A stretch of DNA of 64,000 bases, taken from positions 930,001 through 994,000 of the forward strand of contig CAVTWY010000002.1 in the NCBI GenBank assembly GCA_963738575.1, written 5' to 3'. The stretch comes from CAVTWY01 sp963738575 (GTDB taxonomy: Bacteria; Pseudomonadota; Gammaproteobacteria; Burkholderiales; Burkholderiaceae_C). The position numbers were made by a program, and so were the translations under genes. Positions within the stretch are counted from its first letter, which is position 1, and each line of letters starts with the position of its first letter. The notes under the pieces were generated by a model. The model did not search any database. It had not been told where the DNA came from and saw nothing but the letters and a program-made list of their open reading frames with translations. Shown piece by piece: positions 7,518 through 16,007 of the stretch.

Positions 7518-10500
7518 GCTGCTGCTTTCTGCATCGTGGAGGGGGCAACGAAGACCCCTTCCAGGCGGTCCTCGAGTTCTTCACCAGCACGCTCGAGCGC
7601 GGCCAGTGTGTCGGCATCGGGTTGCCAGTAGTTGCGGCGGTGTGCTTCAAGGAGGCGGTTGGCCACTTTGTTGGCCGCTGCGGGGTTGAGCTCGGCAAGG
7701 CGCTCACGCATCGCGTCGTCCAGCACAAAAGTTTCGCTGATGCGCTGGTAAACCCAAGGCTGAACTTGCCCCGTTGTGGCACTCCAAGCAAAGGTGTTGG
7801 TGACGTGGGCTTCGAGGTGACGCACACCTTCGTAGCCATGTTCGAGCAACGATTCAAAGAACTTTGGATTCAGCATGCGGGTGTGGGTTTCGAGTGCCAC
7901 CTGCTCGGACAGTGTGCGCACGGTGCCGCTGCCTAAATCACCTTTGGTTTGGTCGCCGATGTAGATTGGAGCCACCTCGGCGCCTTGCCCTTTGGCGCGC
8001 TGCACCGCGCGGCTGATGCCGCCCAGAGTGTCAAAGTACGTATCGACTGACGTCACGCCAAGTTCCACCGACTCAAGGTTTTGATAGGCAAGCTCAACAC
8101 CTTTCAAAACAGCCCCTAACAGTTTAGGTTGCTGAACAGGCCGACCACTGCGCCCGTAGGCAAAGCCCTTGCGACGGGCGTAGGTTTCGGCAATCTCGCT
8201 TTCGTCATCCCAGCGACTTGAATCAATCAGGTGGTTGACGTTGGCACCGTAGGCACCCTCGGCATTCCCAAAAACGCGCAGCGAAGCGGTTTCGATATCG
8301 CCGCCGTGCTCGCGCTGAAACGCCAGCGCGTGCTTGCGAACGAAGTTTTTTGCGTCGGGCTCGTCGGCACTGGCTGCCAAGAACGCTGCCTCGGCGAGCA
8401 ACTTGGTTTGCAAGGGCAGCAGGTCGCGAAAGATGCCAGACAGCGTGATCATCACGTCGACGCGTGGGCGTTGCAGCTGATCGAGTGGGATCAACTCGGC
8501 ACCCGCCAATCGCCCGTACCCATCAAAGCGTGGCTTGGCACCCATCAGCGCCAATGCTTGGGCGATGGGAGCGCCTTCACTCTTGAGGTTGTCGGTGCCC
8601 CAAAGCACCAAGGCGATCGACTCGGGAAAGGGATGGCCATCGGACTGGTGACGTGCCAGCAAGCGCTGGGCTTGCAACGCTCCATCGCGAACGGCAAAGG
8701 CGCTTGGCAGACGGAAGGGGTCAAAGCCGTGCAGGTTGCGACCCGTTGGCAACACACTTGGCGTGCGCAGCAAGTCACCGCCTGGCGCGGGCCGCACAAA
8801 ACCACCATCCAATGCATGCAACAGGGCTTTGGTTTCGTGGTCTTCGCAAAGCATGCGGTCAATGTCGGCGAGTTGTTGCATCGCTTCACTGTCGGCAACA
8901 CCATGGGACTGTCCATGCACGATCGCTTCAACGGCCACGCGATCAGGCGCCGTGCCGTGCATCGATTCGCCCATGGCCATCAGCATGTCAATGCGCTCCG
9001 TCGGGCTGGGCGCTTTGCCCAGCACGTGCAGGCCGTGCGGAATCAGCGCGTGCTCCAGTTCTGACACGCGCAGTGAAAGGGCATGCACCGCGTCGTGCGA
9101 GTTGGCGCCCCATGTTGGCGCGTCTGAGGCCAGCTCCACCGCGACCGCCTGGGATTGAATCAACACCGCCAACTCATCGCGCTCTTGCCGGTTGGGGGCG
9201 TCATTGGGTGGAATGCCGCGCCAGCGTTCAATGGAAGCCTTCAAGTCAGCCAGGCCACGGTAGAGCCCTGCCTGCGTCACCGGGGGCGTGAGGTAGCTGA
9301 TCAATGTCGCGGCGGCGCGGCGCTTGGCGATCATGCCTTCGCTTGGGTTGTTCGAGGCATAGAGGTACAGGTTGGGCACGTCACCGATGAGGCGATCAGG
9401 CCAGCATTCGGCGCCCAAACCCGCCTGCTTGCCGGGCATGAACTCGAGCGCACCGTGGGTGCCAAAGTGAAGCAGCGCATCGGCCTTGAAGTCGTCGCGC
9501 AGCCAGCGGTAGAAAGCCGAGAACGCGTGCGTCGGTGCAAAGCCGCTCTCAAACAGCAAGCGCATCGGGTCACCCTCGTAGCCGAACGACGGCTGCAGGC
9601 CAACAAAGACATTGCCGAATGAGGCACCTAGCACATGGATGGAGGCACCGTCGGCCTGCTGTTTTCCGGGCGCTGGGCCCCATTGCGCCTCAATTTGAGC
9701 CAAGTGCGGCTCGGAGCGCACGTGCGTGTCGGTGGGGATGCGCACATGCACATTGGCCGCCGAGCCGTGGCGCGCCGCATTGCCACAAAGCAAAGCGTCC
9801 CGCAAGGCATTCACGTCGGCAGGCACGTCGACCGTGTAGCCATCGCGCTTCAGGGCCGTCAACAAATTGAAGAGCGACTCAAAAACCGACAAGAAGGCCG
9901 CCGTGCCGGCCGCGCCTGCATTGGGCGGAAAGTTGAACAACACCACGCCAACCTTGCGCTGCTGATGCGAGCGCCGACGCAGGGCCACCCACTTGGCAAC
10001 ACGCGCGGCCAGCATCGCGGCGCGCTCTGACGCCACCACCATGTCGTGCGCGGCGCCCTGCGCGGCTCCGTCGGCACGACCGCCAAACACCATCGAACCC
10101 GTTGCACCATCCAACTCAGGGATGGCCACCATCATGGTTGCTTCGACGGGTAACAGCCCGCGTGATGAGCCTTGCCATTGGCCGAGGCTTTGGAACTCAA
10201 CCGGCATCGCCGCCAAGTAAGGCACGTCAAGTTTGGCCAAAATTTCTTCGGCCGCTTTGGCGTCGTTGTAGGCCGGGCCGCCCACGAGCGAAAAGCCGGT
10301 CAGCGACACCACGGCGTCGACGCAAGGCCTGCCTTGCGAGTCGAGAAAAAAGCGCTCAATCGCGGGCCGGGAATCAAGTCCTGAAGCAAACGCAGGAATC
10401 ACGTTCAAGCCACGCGCCTCGAGCGCGGCGATCACCCCGTCGTAATGACCGGCGTTGCCGGCCAACAAGTATGAGCGCATCAACAACAACCCCACACTGC

Positions 10501-11251
10501 CGTGCTGGCCGTCGCGTGGCAACAGCGACGCATCTTCGCGCATGCGCTCTCGCATCGCAGGGTGGTACACACCAACCTCGGGATACTGCACAGGCGCTTT
10601 GGACGTGACGGCCTCGCGCAGCCCACGCCGCGCGCCATCAGCGTACCGCTCGATCAAGAGCCGCAACAAGTTGGCGATGTTGTCTTCAGAGCCTGCCAGC
10701 CAGTATTGAAGCGTGAGGAAATAGGCGCGCACGTCTTGCGCCGTGCCGGGCACAAAGCGCAGAATTTGTGGCAAGCGGCGCAGCATCTTCATCTGCGCAG
10801 CGCCGCTCTGCGGGGCGCCGTCAGCCTTGGGCTTGCCGCGCAGGCGCTTCAGCAGCGCCATCGGACCGCTGGCCTTGGTGTCCATGGCAAATTTACCCAT
10901 GCGCGTGAGCTTCATCACCTCGCTGGCCGACATCGCACAAATCATGGCGTCGCAAGCGTCTCGGCGCGCTTTGAGCGCAGGCAGCACAGGCAAAAAGTGC
11001 TCTTCCATGAACAGCATCGTGGCAATCACGATGTCCCCCCGGGCGATATCGTCCTTGCAGCGCTGCAATGCAACGCCGTCCTCGCCCCACTCACTGGCGG
11101 CGTGCACATTGAAGACCAATCCTGGCAGCTCTTGCAGCAAGCGCTTTTCGGCGCGGGCCGCAGCACCTGCCACATGGCTGTCAAGCGTGACCAGCACCAC
11201 GCGCACGGGTGTGCGTGCGTGCTCAGGAACTGAAGTGCGCTTTGGCGTCAT
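7514..11251 (-). CDS. bchH: Magnesium chelatase subunit H (BchH)
   Basis: BchH is the large porphyrin-binding subunit that, with BchI and BchD, inserts Mg2+ into protoporphyrin IX. From the ATG at 11251 the protein has 1245 residues, the usual size. Landmark CobN/Mg-chelatase sequences include FHFGTHGALEFMPGKQ-like HFGTHGALEFMPGKQAG and SIALVLWGTDNLKSEG. The open frame extends 27 codons further upstream into bchB, but conserved sequence (RVVLVTLDSHVAGA) starts only after the chosen start. The gene overlaps the 3' end of bchB by 29 bp. Confidence 0.97.
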   Translation of the reverse strand: MTPKRTSVPEHARTPVRVVLVTLDSHVAGAAARAEKRLLQELPGLVFNVHAASEWGEDGVALQRCKDDIARGDIVIATMLFMEEHFLPVLPALKARRDACDAMICAMSASEVMKLTRMGKFAMDTKASGPMALLKRLRGKPKADGAPQSGAAQMKMLRRLPQILRFVPGTAQDVRAYFLTLQYWLAGSEDNIANLLRLLIERYADGARRGLREAVTSKAPVQYPEVGVYHPAMRERMREDASLLPRDGQHGSVGLLLMRSYLLAGNAGHYDGVIAALEARGLNVIPAFASGLDSRPAIERFFLDSQGRPCVDAVVSLTGFSLVGGPAYNDAKAAEEILAKLDVPYLAAMPVEFQSLGQWQGSSRGLLPVEATMMVAIPELDGATGSMVFGGRADGAAQGAAHDMVVASERAAMLAARVAKWVALRRRSHQQRKVGVVLFNFPPNAGAAGTAAFLSVFESLFNLLTALKRDGYTVDVPADVNALRDALLCGNAARHGSAANVHVRIPTDTHVRSEPHLAQIEAQWGPAPGKQQADGASIHVLGASFGNVFVGLQPSFGYEGDPMRLLFESGFAPTHAFSAFYRWLRDDFKADALLHFGTHGALEFMPGKQAGLGAECWPDRLIGDVPNLYLYASNNPSEGMIAKRRAAATLISYLTPPVTQAGLYRGLADLKASIERWRGIPPNDAPNRQERDELAVLIQSQAVAVELASDAPTWGANSHDAVHALSLRVSELEHALIPHGLHVLGKAPSPTERIDMLMAMGESMHGTAPDRVAVEAIVHGQSHGVADSEAMQQLADIDRMLCEDHETKALLHALDGGFVRPAPGGDLLRTPSVLPTGRNLHGFDPFRLPSAFAVRDGALQAQRLLARHQSDGHPFPESIALVLWGTDNLKSEGAPIAQALALMGAKPRFDGYGRLAGAELIPLDQLQRPRVDVMITLSGIFRDLLPLQTKLLAEAAFLAASADEPDAKNFVRKHALAFQREHGGDIETASLRVFGNAEGAYGANVNHLIDSSRWDDESEIAETYARRKGFAYGRSGRPVQQPKLLGAVLKGVELAYQNLESVELGVTSVDTYFDTLGGISRAVQRAKGQGAEVAPIYIGDQTKGDLGSGTVRTLSEQVALETHTRMLNPKFFESLLEHGYEGVRHLEAHVTNTFAWSATTGQVQPWVYQRISETFVLDDAMRERLAELNPAAANKVANRLLEAHRRNYWQPDADTLAALERAGEELEDRLEGVFVAPSTMQKAAA

Positions 11252-12875
11252 AGAGCGTCTCAACGGTGATGGTGACCACGCCGCGTTCGCGGGCGAATCT
11301 TTCGGTGTTGCGGCGTGCCTTGCCGCGCACAAAAAACGGAATCTTGCCGAGCTCGCGCTCGGCCTCGACGGCCCAACTGGCGATGATGGGCTCGCTTGCC
11401 GAGGGCACCACAGATGCTGACGTTGCTTCGCTAGCGCTCGGCATCACCGCGGCGGTGACGGCTGCAACCACTGGCTTGACGGCAGGCGCCTCAACTGGCA
11501 AAGCCACGCTGGGGTTGATCCGCGTTGGTGTCTGCGCGCGGCCAAGATGCGACGGCGCCGCATCGGCGTGAAACTCAAAGTCGTCGCGGAACATGTGCAG
11601 CAGGTGCTCTTCAAGGCCCATCATCAGCGGCTGCACCCAGGTGTCAAAGAGCACGTTGGCGCCCTCAAAACCCATCTGCGGTGAATAGCGCGCTGGAAAG
11701 TCCTGCACGTGTACCGGCGCCGAGATCACCGCACAAGGGATGCCTTGGCGCTTGGCAATGTGCCGCTCCATCTGCGTGCCCAGCACCAGCTCGGGGTGCG
11801 CCTTTTCAATCGCCTCTTCGATCTCCAGGTAGTCGTCGCTGATGAGGGGTTCGACGTCGTAGAGCTTGGCGGCCTCGCGCACCTCGCGGGCAAACTCGCG
11901 GCTGTACGTACCCAAGCCCACAACCGTGAAGCCAAGCTCCTGGGAGGCCACGCGCGCAGCGGCCACCGCGTGCGTGGCGTCGCCAAACACAAAGACACGC
12001 TTGCCAGTAAGGTAGGTAGAGTCAACCGAGCGCGAATACCACGTGGCGCGCTCGCGATCAAGTCCTGCTGTCGCTTCGCCCTTCCCGGCAGCGTCAAACC
12101 CAGCAAGCATGCGAACTTCGGCGATGAAGTCGTGCGTGGCCTTGACACCGATCGGCGTGATCTTGGTGAAGGGCTGCAGGTGTGCGCGCTGCAGCCACAG
12201 CGCTGCAGTGTTGGCTGTCTCGGGGTAGAGCACCACGTTGAAGTCTGCGTCGCCCAAGCGCGCCAAGTCGGCGGGTGTCGCATCCAGCGGCGCCACCACA
12301 TTGATTTGCATGCCGAGCTGTTCCAGCAGACCACGGATTTCGCGCAAGTCGTCGCGGTGACGAAAACCCAACGCCGTGGGACCCAGGATGTTGCAGCGCG
12401 GGCCCCGATCTCTTGGTGCGACGGGCTGCGCAGGTGCTGGGCACATCGTGCGAACCAAGCGGTAAAACGTCTCTGCCGCTGCCCAATTTTCTTTGCGCTG
12501 GTAAGACGGCAGCTCGAGTGCTATTACGGGCACTGGCAGGTTAAGCGCCAGCGCCAAGCCTGCCGGATCGTCCTGGATCAGCTCGGCGGTGCACGACGCA
12601 CCCACCAGCATGGCTTGGGGCTGAAAGCGCTCGTAGGCTCCGCGCGCTGCGGTCTTGAAAAGCTCGGCCGTGTCGCCGCCCAAATCGCGCGCCTGGAAGG
12701 TGGTGTACGTCACCGGCGGGCGGTGGTTGCGCCGCTCAATCATGGTGAACAGCAAATCGGCGTAGGTGTCGCCTTGTGGGGCGTGCAGGACGTAGTGCAC
12801 CCCCTTCATGGCGGTGGCGACGCGCATGGCGCCCACGTGCGTGGGGCCTTCGTACGTCCAAAGGGTGAGTTGCAT
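11223..12875 (-). CDS. bchB: Light-independent protochlorophyllide reductase subunit B (BchB)
   Basis: BchB forms the catalytic heterotetramer with BchN, holding the NB cluster and substrate. The 550-residue protein starts MQLTLWTYEGPTHVGAMR, the canonical BchB N-terminus, which includes the Asp/Cys region later in GASCTAELIQDDP. A low-complexity Ala/Ser/Val-rich linker at about residues 450-490 separates the core from the C-terminal helical domain FVRGKARRNTERFA, as is usual. The ATG directly abuts the bchN stop. Confidence 0.97.
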   Translation of the reverse strand: MQLTLWTYEGPTHVGAMRVATAMKGVHYVLHAPQGDTYADLLFTMIERRNHRPPVTYTTFQARDLGGDTAELFKTAARGAYERFQPQAMLVGASCTAELIQDDPAGLALALNLPVPVIALELPSYQRKENWAAAETFYRLVRTMCPAPAQPVAPRDRGPRCNILGPTALGFRHRDDLREIRGLLEQLGMQINVVAPLDATPADLARLGDADFNVVLYPETANTAALWLQRAHLQPFTKITPIGVKATHDFIAEVRMLAGFDAAGKGEATAGLDRERATWYSRSVDSTYLTGKRVFVFGDATHAVAAARVASQELGFTVVGLGTYSREFAREVREAAKLYDVEPLISDDYLEIEEAIEKAHPELVLGTQMERHIAKRQGIPCAVISAPVHVQDFPARYSPQMGFEGANVLFDTWVQPLMMGLEEHLLHMFRDDFEFHADAAPSHLGRAQTPTRINPSVALPVEAPAVKPVVAAVTAAVMPSASEATSASVVPSASEPIIASWAVEAERELGKIPFFVRGKARRNTERFARERGVVTITVETLYDAKAHFSS

Positions 12876-14165
12876 CTAGGCCACCAACCTCGAACGACGG
12901 TCAAGCGGCCGGGTGAAGAGCGCAGCCAAATCGGCCGCCTGCTCAAACCCATGCACCGGAGAGAAAACCAACTCGATGGACCATTTCGTGGTCATGCCCT
13001 CTGCTTCGAGCGGGTTGGCAAGGCCGAGGCCACACACGACGATGTCAGGCTTGGCGGCACGGCAGCGATCAAGTTGCCGCTCCACGTCCTGGCCCTCAGA
13101 CAACTGGGTCCCAGCGGGCAACAAATCAAGCTCTCGGTCCAGCAGCGTGCGGTGCAGGTACGGGCTGCCAACTTCGACGAGCTTCATGCCCAGCTCGCGC
13201 GAGAGAAAGCGCGCGAGCGGCACTTCAAGCTGCGAATCGGGGAAGAAGAAAATGCGTTTGCCTTGCAGCTCAAGCCGGTGCCGTGCCAGCGCTCGGGCCG
13301 CGCGTTCACGCTTCGGCCCCACCACGTTGGCAAAACGCGTGGGCTCACTAGCCTGCAAATCCCAAGCCTTCCAAGCTGCACGCAGCCACTCGGTCGTGCC
13401 CTCGGCCCCCAAGGGGAAAGGCGCAGGCAGCCGCTGCGCGCCGCGCGCTTGCAAGGCCGTCAGGGTGTCGCCCAAAAAAGGCTGCGCGAGCAGCACCCGG
13501 GTGTTGGGGCCAACGGGCGGCAGCTCGGTCGAGCGCCTTGGCGGCAAGAAGTGCACGGGCGTGATGCCAAGCTCGTCAAACAAGCGCCGGAACTGGTCCT
13601 CCACCACGTCGGCCAGCGCGCCCACCACCAACAGGTTTTGTGCGTCGGTGCTCGGCAATTGGGGCACCAACGACGCAAGGCAGGCGTCTTCGCCTTGAGT
13701 GAATGTAGTCTCGATGCCGCTGCCTGAGTAATTGAGGATGCGAACCGAAGGCGAAAACCGTTGCGACAGGCGAGACGCTGCACGCGACAAGTCGAGTTTG
13801 ATGACCTCCGACGGGCACGAGCCGACCAGAAACAGCATGCGGATATCGGGCCGCCGCTCCAGCAGCCGGGTCACCACACGGTCGAGTTCTTCATTGGCAT
13901 CGGCCAGGCCCGCCAAATCGCGCTCGTCGATGATGGCCGTGGCAAAGCGAGGCTCGGCAAAAATCATGACGCCGGCGGCAGATTGAATCAAATGAGCGCA
14001 GGTGCGTGAGCCCACCACCAAAAAGAAGGCGTCTTGGATCTTTCGGTGCAGCCAAACAATGCCCGTCAAGCCGCAAAACACCTCGCGCTGGCCCCGCTCC
14101 TTCAGCACGGGCTGCGGCGCACAAGCCTCGGCTAGAACAGCAACCAGTGGAATCACGGGGCTCAT
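12876..14165 (-). CDS. bchN: Light-independent protochlorophyllide reductase subunit N (BchN)
   Basis: BchN is the NifD-like partner of BchB. The 429-residue protein has the three cluster-ligand cysteines in the conserved contexts REVFCGLTG, SRTCAHLIQ and VGSCPSEVIKLDL. The start overlaps the bchF stop by 4 bp and the stop abuts bchB, giving the order bchF-N-B-H-L-M common to purple bacteria. Confidence 0.97.
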   Translation of the reverse strand: MSPVIPLVAVLAEACAPQPVLKERGQREVFCGLTGIVWLHRKIQDAFFLVVGSRTCAHLIQSAAGVMIFAEPRFATAIIDERDLAGLADANEELDRVVTRLLERRPDIRMLFLVGSCPSEVIKLDLSRAASRLSQRFSPSVRILNYSGSGIETTFTQGEDACLASLVPQLPSTDAQNLLVVGALADVVEDQFRRLFDELGITPVHFLPPRRSTELPPVGPNTRVLLAQPFLGDTLTALQARGAQRLPAPFPLGAEGTTEWLRAAWKAWDLQASEPTRFANVVGPKRERAARALARHRLELQGKRIFFFPDSQLEVPLARFLSRELGMKLVEVGSPYLHRTLLDRELDLLPAGTQLSEGQDVERQLDRCRAAKPDIVVCGLGLANPLEAEGMTTKWSIELVFSPVHGFEQAADLAALFTRPLDRRSRLVA

Positions 14166-14653
14166 GCCATCACCTCGTTTGCTGCCAGCGCGCGGGATTC
14201 ATCGCGCCGCGCGGCGCGGAGCTTCAACAGGAATTGCACCGCGTTCAGGGCGTACGTTGCGTAGGCAGCAAGCGCCAACAACATTTGAGAGCGAGCATCA
14301 AGCCAACCCGTGGCCATGGCAACAAGGCAAGCCGTGTGCAAGGCCAGCACCACCATCGACACCACGTCTTCCCAAAAGAAGGCGGGTGCAAACAACCAGC
14401 GGCCAAACACCACCTTTTCCCAAACGCTGCCGGTGACCATGATCACGTACAGCAGCAGCGTCTTGACAAGGAAGGACACACTCGCCGCCAGCAAGCCTTC
14501 GCCGGTGGCGAGGTAACGAAGCACAAGTGCCACACTCACCGCGCAGGCGATGAATTGCAAGGGTGCCAGCACGCCCTGCACCAAGGTCCAAGGGGACGCG
14601 TCGCGCCGACGTCGCTCGTCGGCCGTGTAAAGAGGCGCTCGCGTGGTCAACAT
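14162..14653 (-). CDS. bchF: 3-vinyl bacteriochlorophyllide hydratase BchF
   Basis: BchF hydrates the 3-vinyl group on the route to bacteriochlorophyll a. The 163-residue membrane protein has several helices and the family-typical segments GVLAPLQFIACAVSV and WEKVVFGRWLFAPAFFWEDVVSM. It is the first gene of the minus-strand superoperon. Its promoter lies in the 14654-14767 region and carries PpsR-type operators. Confidence 0.95.
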   Translation of the reverse strand: MLTTRAPLYTADERRRRDASPWTLVQGVLAPLQFIACAVSVALVLRYLATGEGLLAASVSFLVKTLLLYVIMVTGSVWEKVVFGRWLFAPAFFWEDVVSMVVLALHTACLVAMATGWLDARSQMLLALAAYATYALNAVQFLLKLRAARRDESRALAANEVMA

Positions 14654-14710
14654 GTTTACAGCGTTTCCATTTCGCAGCTCGGGATCCGTTCAATTCTTCA
14701 TCTGGGCCAG

Positions 14711-14739
14711 AGCGTAAAGCGCAAAAGGCAAACTGTCAA
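14711..14739 (-). promoter_or_regulatory. Predicted sigma-70 promoter of the bchF superoperon
   Basis: On the minus strand a perfect -35 TTGACA (14739-14734) is followed after 17 bp by TACGCT (14716-14711). The transcript would have a leader of about 50 nt before bchF. The -35 lies inside the left PpsR-type operator, which would allow repression by occlusion. This was read by eye and has not been mapped. Confidence 0.5.
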
Positions 14740-14767
14740 TCGAGACTGACGTAAACATTAGTTGACA
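14734..14767. promoter_or_regulatory. Two tandem PpsR-type operators sharing two bases
   Basis: PpsR/CrtJ binds TGT-N12-ACA. TGTCAATCGAGACTGACG (14734-14751) and CGTAAACATTAGTTGACA (14750-14767) each match all but one base of the consensus ends, and they overlap by the central CG. The left site covers the -35 of the bchF promoter. PpsR tetramers are known to favour paired sites. Confidence 0.7.
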
Positions 14768-14832
14768 GCCTGAGGGCCGCAATTCGTCACCTGCGGCGCA
14801 AGGTTCGCGGGAAAACCCCGGCATGAATTCTT

Positions 14833-14861
14833 TTGACTCGATCTATCGCGAGTAGTACAAA
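14833..14861 (+). promoter_or_regulatory. Predicted promoter of ppaA
   Basis: TTGACT (14833-14838), a 17-bp spacer and TACAAA (14856-14861) form a good sigma-70 promoter reading towards ppaA. It lies 66 bp to the right of the PpsR-type operators. This suggests that ppaA/ppsR transcription may be less directly repressed than bchF. Confidence 0.5.
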
Positions 14862-15007
14862 CTCGCCAGCGCCATCTTGGTGCCCCGCCCGCCACAAGCG
14901 GCTGTTCTGGGGCCAACAGGCGGCCAACCGAGCGAAGACATTGCAACACCCGTCCGTTGTCGGCTCATGCCGACCTCGGTCGTCAAGCAGGAATTGGTCC
15001 CCACTTT

Positions 15008-15886
15008 ATGCAGCCCACTCCATCGAGGGAAGTCTCTCCTCTGGAATGCGAGTCCACCTTCAACACCTGGGCGCCCGCCACGGGCTCGGTGTGGGCCACT
15101 GCAGCGGCCGAACGGGTAGACGCCAAATCGCGTTTGTCCAAGCTGGCAAAAACGCTTGAATCCGATGTCATCCCGCGCCTGGTTGGCGCCCATGGCAAGG
15201 CGCCTGTCAATCTACCCCGCCTAGAGCCAAAAGAGATTGAGGGCTTTGTGACTTTGCTGCGCAATGGCACCGACCCTGAATTGGCCGCCAACGTCCACGC
15301 CTTGCATCGGCGCGGCATGCCCGTGGAGGCGATCTTTCTAGAACTGTTCTCGCCTGCTGCCCGATTGCTCGGCGATTTGTGGGTGGCCGACCGCTGCGAC
15401 TTTTCTACCGTCACCATTTGTTTGGGCCGCTTGCAGCGTCTGCTGCGTGAATGGAGCCCGACCTTCGGCACCGAGGTTGAACATCCGGCCAATGGGCGTC
15501 GCATCCTCTTGGCCCAGCACCCGGAAGAACAGCACAGCTTTGGCTTGTCGATGGTGGCTGAATTTTTCCGGCGCGAGGGTTGGGAAGTCTTGGGTGGTGT
15601 CGGCGGCGCTGTGGCCGACCCCTCTGCCCAGGTGTCGCGCGAATGGTTCGACGCAGTCGGGTTCTCCATCGGCAGCGAAACGCGGGTAGACTGGCTACGG
15701 GAAAGAATCGCCAAAGTGCGTGCGGCAACGCGCAACCGGTCGGTGGTTGTGTTGGTGGGAGGTCCACTCTTTGTGCTTCAACCTGCGTGGGTCGAGTCAG
15801 TCGGTGCCGACGCATCGGGGCAAGACGGTGGCAAAGCACCGAAGATGGCCGAGGATCTCCTGGCGGCACGCCTCGAACGACGCTAA
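15008..15886 (+). CDS. ppaA: PpaA/AerR-type cobalamin-binding antirepressor
   Basis: PpaA/AerR proteins bind cobalamin and relieve PpsR/CrtJ repression in Rhodobacter. This 292-residue product has a helical N-terminal half and a Rossmann-like B12-binding (SCHIC) domain from about residue 155. The strand ILLAQHPEEQHSFGLSMVAEF holds the conserved His and Gly; the end of the domain is VVLVGGPLF. I use the ATG at 15008; a TTG at 14957 would add 17 residues that look unlike the family. The position immediately before ppsR supports the assignment. Confidence 0.85.
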   Translation: MQPTPSREVSPLECESTFNTWAPATGSVWATAAAERVDAKSRLSKLAKTLESDVIPRLVGAHGKAPVNLPRLEPKEIEGFVTLLRNGTDPELAANVHALHRRGMPVEAIFLELFSPAARLLGDLWVADRCDFSTVTICLGRLQRLLREWSPTFGTEVEHPANGRRILLAQHPEEQHSFGLSMVAEFFRREGWEVLGGVGGAVADPSAQVSREWFDAVGFSIGSETRVDWLRERIAKVRAATRNRSVVVLVGGPLFVLQPAWVESVGADASGQDGGKAPKMAEDLLAARLERR

Positions 15887-15929
15887 GCAAGCGCACGCGC
15901 GATTCTCCGTCAGCCAGAGGAGTTAATCG

Positions 15930-16007
15930 ATGAATACGGTGGCCTTCACGAGCCGCAGTCACCGCAGTAGACGAACCAGACAACCCGATCGGGCCCGCGC
16001 CGCATGA
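15930..16007 (+). CDS. Arg-rich 25-codon leader ORF coupled to ppsR
   Basis: This short ORF has a strong ribosome-binding site (AGAGGAG, ending seven bases before the ATG) and ends in a TGA that overlaps the ppsR ATG (ATGA). ppsR has no obvious ribosome-binding site of its own, so its translation probably depends on this ORF. The peptide is rich in Arg (about 7 of 25), including AGA and CGA codons that are rare in a GC-rich genome. It does not resemble a known protein. It may be only a coupling device. Confidence 0.45.
   Translation: MNTVAFTSRSHRSRRTRQPDRARAA

Noticed and set aside
11709..13727. A 672-codon open frame on the plus strand
   Set aside because: It lies antisense to bchB and bchN, has shadow-like Arg/His/Gln-rich composition, and both minus-strand genes are certain.
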